Below are positions 60,794 through 64,000 of a DNA stretch of 64,000 bases, piece by piece. The DNA is from a virus. The translations under genes were made by a program, and so were the position numbers. The notes under the pieces are model-generated. The model had not been told where the DNA came from. It did not search any database and saw nothing but the letters and a program-made list of their open reading frames with translations. The DNA is taken from IMG/VR virus record IMGVR_UViG_3300023174_000106, positions 1 through 64,000 of that record, one strand, 5' to 3'. The number at the start of each line of letters is the position of its first letter. Position 1 is the first letter of the stretch.

Positions 60794-62617
60794 ATGACCT
60801 ATAAAGACTTCTTCAAAGAATATAACATGAGTCAGATTTCGGTAGGTGGACAACCATCAATTTCCGGACAATCTGGTACATATGCATCACCAGATGTTAC
60901 TCAAAACCCCGGTTCTTTTCCAGCTGACAGTTCAAACGTTAACGTTGTACCTCCTGTAGATCAAGACATTAAGTCCAAAATTGACCCAGAACAGTATAAA
61001 AAAGATGTTGAAGACGTTAAAACTAAGGTCACTCCTGATGATATCATTCAGGGAATGCAATATGAACTCAAGAAACAGATTTATAAGAACAAGATGGTTG
61101 CTAAGGAAACCGTTGTTCAAAATTTGAAAGAAAACCCACGTTATTATCGTGATCTTGGTATGATGGGAATGACTCCTGATATGATGAATGAGTCAACTGA
61201 ACCATTATTGCTTGAAGAAGAAGATCTCAATGAAAAGTTGGATCTTCGTGCTGATCGTACAAACAACAAAATTATAGTAATATCCACGTTGGAAAATGCA
61301 AGAGAAGCTGGAAATGAAACATATCGTAATAAAGATGCGTTAAAAGGAAATGGTTTTAGATGGGATCCAACTATTACTGCGTGGACGATTGACGCTGACA
61401 AGTTTGGTGTAGCCACATCAGTTATTAGATATATCAATTCGGGATACAAGTGGGATGTAAAAAAGAATACATGGATCGCACCAGCTGGGGATTCTAAGTT
61501 AGAAGATTTAATTCAAAAGATAGAAGATCTTCCTGATTTTGTGATGGGTGATGCTAATATTAGCAGAAGTCAAGAACTTGCCATTAAGATTGAAAACTTC
61601 ATTAAACAACTTGCAGATGCGGTTCAAGGAGCATCTACAAGTGGTCAGATTGCAGAATATTTAGCATTTAGTAAGAGATTTAGAAAGTACAGTTTCAATA
61701 ACACATTGTTAATTTTCATTCAAAAACCTAATGCAACTCACGTTGCTGGATTCAATGCGTGGAAAAAGATGGGCGTAACAGTAAACAAAGGTGCTAAGGC
61801 TATTTATATTTACGCTCCTATTACCAAGAAGGAAGATGATATTAAATCTGGGGATGAAGGACTTGATACCGAAATTACAAAGAAGAATTTAATGTTTTTC
61901 AGAGCCGTTCCAGTTTTTGACATTAGTGATACGGACGCTGATGAAAAAGGTGTAAGACCACAAAAGCCAGAATGGCATGATCCAAATACTCCAAGCGAAG
62001 TTGCGGATAGAATATTTGAATATGCATTGGAGTTTTGTAAAGACAAGGGTATCAAGATTACTCATGAAGATGCAAAAGGCGGAGAAATGGGATGGGCAAT
62101 GGGAGATCACATCAATTTGACAAGTAATATAGCAGGTGTTAATAAACTTGCTACGTTAATACATGAAATTGCTCACTCACTATTACATTTTAAAGATAGT
62201 TCTGTATTTTTCGGAGATGAATATACATTGAACTTGACACGGGCTCAAGCCGAACTTCAAGCCGAATCAATTTCATATACAGTATTGAAGAACTATGATC
62301 TTCCAGTGACCCACCAAGCAACATATCTTGCTTTATGGAAAGCTGATAAAGATGCCGTCATTAAGAACATGACTATCATCAAGAAGGTAGCCAATTTTAT
62401 TATCGATGGTATTGACGCTGTTGCTAATGATAAACAGAAAGAACAACCAATGAACGAAAATCAAAAGGAGAAGATTGGGGATATTATCCGTGATATGGCC
62501 AATCAATCCAAAACACGTGAACGTGTTGAACAAAAATATGGAAACTTTGAAGCTATTAAGAAGTTGATGGAAGAAAAGTGGGAAGAAAAGAAAAAGAGAC
62601 GTAATTATGGACTCTAA
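60794..62617 (+). CDS. ArdC-like antirestriction metalloprotein with capsid-targeting-like N-terminus
   Basis: 607 residues. Domains in order: MTYKDFFKEY at the start, like the T4 capsid-targeting sequence MKTYQEFIAE; a disordered Ser/Gly/Pro stretch (15-70); a DUF5661-like helical module (DDIIQGMQYELK to NPRYYRDLGM, about 77-120) shared with the protein at 62801; two G-x-W-D repeats (GFRWDPTITAWTI; GYKWDVKKNTW); an ArdC N-terminal domain (YSFNNTLLIFIQKPN, FNAWKKMGVTVNKGAKAIYI); and a zincin with HEIAH (457-461). ArdC proteins bind ssDNA and block restriction. Delivery with the genome would protect entering phage DNA; this is inference. Confidence 0.8.
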   Translation: MTYKDFFKEYNMSQISVGGQPSISGQSGTYASPDVTQNPGSFPADSSNVNVVPPVDQDIKSKIDPEQYKKDVEDVKTKVTPDDIIQGMQYELKKQIYKNKMVAKETVVQNLKENPRYYRDLGMMGMTPDMMNESTEPLLLEEEDLNEKLDLRADRTNNKIIVISTLENAREAGNETYRNKDALKGNGFRWDPTITAWTIDADKFGVATSVIRYINSGYKWDVKKNTWIAPAGDSKLEDLIQKIEDLPDFVMGDANISRSQELAIKIENFIKQLADAVQGASTSGQIAEYLAFSKRFRKYSFNNTLLIFIQKPNATHVAGFNAWKKMGVTVNKGAKAIYIYAPITKKEDDIKSGDEGLDTEITKKNLMFFRAVPVFDISDTDADEKGVRPQKPEWHDPNTPSEVADRIFEYALEFCKDKGIKITHEDAKGGEMGWAMGDHINLTSNIAGVNKLATLIHEIAHSLLHFKDSSVFFGDEYTLNLTRAQAELQAESISYTVLKNYDLPVTHQATYLALWKADKDAVIKNMTIIKKVANFIIDGIDAVANDKQKEQPMNENQKEKIGDIIRDMANQSKTRERVEQKYGNFEAIKKLMEEKWEEKKKRRNYGL

Positions 62618-62804
62618 ACCACCGGGGGATTGGTATATTATCGGTTCCCAAAAGAAAATTCAAGATCCATTGATTGGTCATCCTGCAATGAAAGGTCGTA
62701 GATGGCAAATTGATTATGCATATCCATCCAATGGTTACAGTAAAATGCAGCAAGCAGAAAGAGAAGCGTCACAACACAAACATAAAGGTAATAACCGACC
62801 ATGA
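62607..62804 (+). CDS. Small basic unknown protein
   Basis: 65 residues, overlapping the ArdC-like gene by 11 bases and the next gene by ATGA. Gly/Pro-rich start (PPGDWYIIGSQKK), a central GRRWQIDYAYPSNGYSK, and a Lys/His/Arg-rich end. It could be DNA-associated cargo like its neighbours, but no family is recognised. Confidence 0.5.
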   Translation: MDSKPPGDWYIIGSQKKIQDPLIGHPAMKGRRWQIDYAYPSNGYSKMQQAEREASQHKHKGNNRP

Positions 62805-63427
62805 AGTATAAAGATTTTTTTATTAACGAAGATGAACAACTTAAAGGTGGAGTTGGTGATGCAACCGCACCTTCAACTGTAAATCCAGCACAACTTGCAA
62901 TGGGTGTTCAAATTGAAATGGAACATACCAATGATGAAAAGATTGCAACCGAAATTGCATTGGATCATTTAACTGAAGATCCTGAATATTATACCAAGTT
63001 GGTTGCTTCTGGACTTGCAAAGGAATTTAAACCCCAAGCTAACTCTGGTTTTGGCGATCCTAAACAAAGTTTTAATGATAAAGCCAGATTAGGAACAGAT
63101 GTAACATGTACTCCCGGAAATAATATTGTGGGAAAAATTGGTACAACTCCACAAGGTCAAGTTAAAGACAGTGAACCGGTTGGTCCAAGTAAAAATGTAA
63201 GTGTTGAACTAGATATTGACGAACCACAACTCAATGAGTATATTCAGATATTTAGAGAACATCTGTTATCTGAGAAAAACGTACCTACCAACAAAAAACT
63301 TTGGGCAAGAGCTAAAGCTGCTGCTAAACGTAAGTATAAAGTATATCCAAGTGCGTATGCAAATGGATGGGCTGTTAAATGGTATAAAAAACACGGTGGT
63401 AGTTGGTATAAATCAAAAAAGAAATGA
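62801..63427 (+). CDS. DUF5661-containing protein with capsid-targeting-like start and basic C-terminal domain
   Basis: 208 residues. MKYKDFFINE closely fits the T4 packaging signal MKTYQEFIAE. Residues ~28-70 (MGVQIEMEHTNDEKIATEIA, then LTEDPEYYTKL) are a DUF5661-type module shared with the ArdC-like protein two genes upstream. The C-terminal 50 residues (LWARAKAAAKRKYKVYPSAY, then ANGWAVKWYKKHGGSW) form a basic aromatic domain found at the end of many phage proteins, probably for DNA binding. Confidence 0.7.
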   Translation: MKYKDFFINEDEQLKGGVGDATAPSTVNPAQLAMGVQIEMEHTNDEKIATEIALDHLTEDPEYYTKLVASGLAKEFKPQANSGFGDPKQSFNDKARLGTDVTCTPGNNIVGKIGTTPQGQVKDSEPVGPSKNVSVELDIDEPQLNEYIQIFREHLLSEKNVPTNKKLWARAKAAAKRKYKVYPSAYANGWAVKWYKKHGGSWYKSKKK

Positions 63428-64000
63428 TCAAATTATCTGAAATAGCAAGAGAAATTCTTTCTGGTGGAAATACAAAAAATTTATTTGGATCATTATCAAA
63501 TAGAGTAACCACCGAAGAAATGCATGGTGTATTTGGTGAGTTAAAAAAGAAACTCGCCAAGAAGTTTTCCAGCTTCAATAATACAACCAAGTTGTCAAGT
63601 CGTCAAGATCATGGCGATATTGATATTGTTGTTGTACCACCAGCCGGACAATCAACAAAAGATATTATAATTAATGCGGTAGGAACCAATATTGTTCGAA
63701 ATACTGAACCTAATCCTATTGTAACATCAAATGGCAATGTATATCAACCAAAACAAATGTACGTTACCACCAATGGTAATATTTTTTCGATTCTTTATCG
63801 TCCAGACAAGTTGGATAAACAAGTTCATATTGATTTTATTGTTGCAAAAGACGAAGAAGATGCTCGTAACAAACAAGATTATCTAGCATACAACGATTTT
63901 TCAGGTATTGTTGGAGTTATATCTAGAAAACTTGGATTCAAGTATGGTAGTGACGGTTTCTTTAAGATCTTTGTTGATAAAAAAGGTCAAAACAGATTTA
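63424..64000 (+). CDS. Nucleotidyltransferase-like protein (3' end cut by window edge)
   Basis: ATG 63424 overlaps the preceding stop (ATGA), and the frame is open to the last base, giving 192 visible residues. IKLSEIAREILSGG starts the protein. SSRQDHGDIDIVVVPP carries the G-x-x-D-x-D-like signature (GDIDIV) of the nucleotidyltransferase superfamily, and a third acidic residue may lie in VHIDFIVAKDEED. Targets could be a nucleotide, RNA or protein. Its linkage to the head-cargo genes raises the idea that it, too, modifies something on infection. Confidence 0.6.
   Translation, partial: MIKLSEIAREILSGGNTKNLFGSLSNRVTTEEMHGVFGELKKKLAKKFSSFNNTTKLSSRQDHGDIDIVVVPPAGQSTKDIIINAVGTNIVRNTEPNPIVTSNGNVYQPKQMYVTTNGNIFSILYRPDKLDKQVHIDFIVAKDEEDARNKQDYLAYNDFSGIVGVISRKLGFKYGSDGFFKIFVDKKGQNRF

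Noticed and set aside
1-64000. tRNA genes or CRISPR arrays
   Set aside because: No cloverleaf-like segment or regularly spaced repeat was seen by eye in the intergenic gaps, all of which are short. A dedicated search would be needed to exclude them formally.

Overview
This 64 kb window is an internal piece of the genome of a large T4-like (myovirus-type) bacteriophage. The T4-type core is nearly complete here: gp32-like ssDNA-binding protein, UvsX/RecA recombinase, RNase H/FEN exonuclease, gp41-like helicase, gp43-like family B DNA polymerase, gp45-like sliding clamp, gp44- and gp62-like clamp loader subunits, class Ia ribonucleotide reductase, dNMP kinase and dUTPase. The DNA is AT-rich, genes overlap or nearly touch, and I see no tRNA, rRNA, CRISPR array, integrase or insertion sequence. 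The host cannot be named. The sigma70-like promoters (TTGACT-N16/17-TATAAT type) and the many LPS/capsule-type sugar genes suggest a Gram-negative, probably aquatic bacterium. Most genes lack a Shine-Dalgarno sequence.

Layout. 1-6386: end of a baseplate/tail-type structural gene cut by the window edge, a small neighbour, a short family A-like DNA polymerase, and proteins of unknown role, two of which start like head-packaged proteins. 6383-14707: replication and dNTP block (ssb, uvsX, rnh, helicase, nrdA, nrdB). 14746-23031: a possible head protein, a small exported Pro/Val/His-rich protein, a MoxR/CobS-type AAA+ ATPase with a CobT-like VWA/HExxH protein, a DUF4338 (DruA-like) protein, two related fibre-like proteins and a UV-damage endonuclease. 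23051-24619: small proteins, gp62-like clamp loader subunit and dNMP kinase. 24616-29882: a dTDP-sugar pathway (RmlA, reductase, C-methyltransferase, RmlB) and a glycosyltransferase. 29870-44497, minus strand: about a dozen glycosyltransferases (including GT6 and GT11 types), two FkbM methyltransferases, dUTPase, a ribbon-helix-helix regulator and a Cas4/RecB-like nuclease. 44547-49072: an exported FecR-like protein, a homing endonuclease and the DNA polymerase. 49075-53152: more surface-sugar genes. 53204-54921: clamp and clamp loader. 54918-56527: small unknowns. 56524-60715: glycosyltransferases. 60794-64000: candidate head-packaged proteins, including an ArdC-like antirestriction metalloprotein, then a nucleotidyltransferase-like gene cut by the right edge.

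How it fits together. The replisome and nucleotide genes make phage DNA. The two sugar blocks could build an unusual, possibly C-methylated, deoxysugar and add it with other sugars to host surface glycan or to the virion. The last genes look like cargo carried in the head and delivered with the DNA, one of them aimed at host restriction. Points most worth a second look are the capsid-targeting-like N-termini joined to an ArdC-like protein, a DNA polymerase gene with a strong Shine-Dalgarno but no standard start codon, a frameshifted homing endonuclease beside it, promoters placed so that transcription would begin on the start codon, and an internal Shine-Dalgarno start inside a two-domain sugar enzyme.
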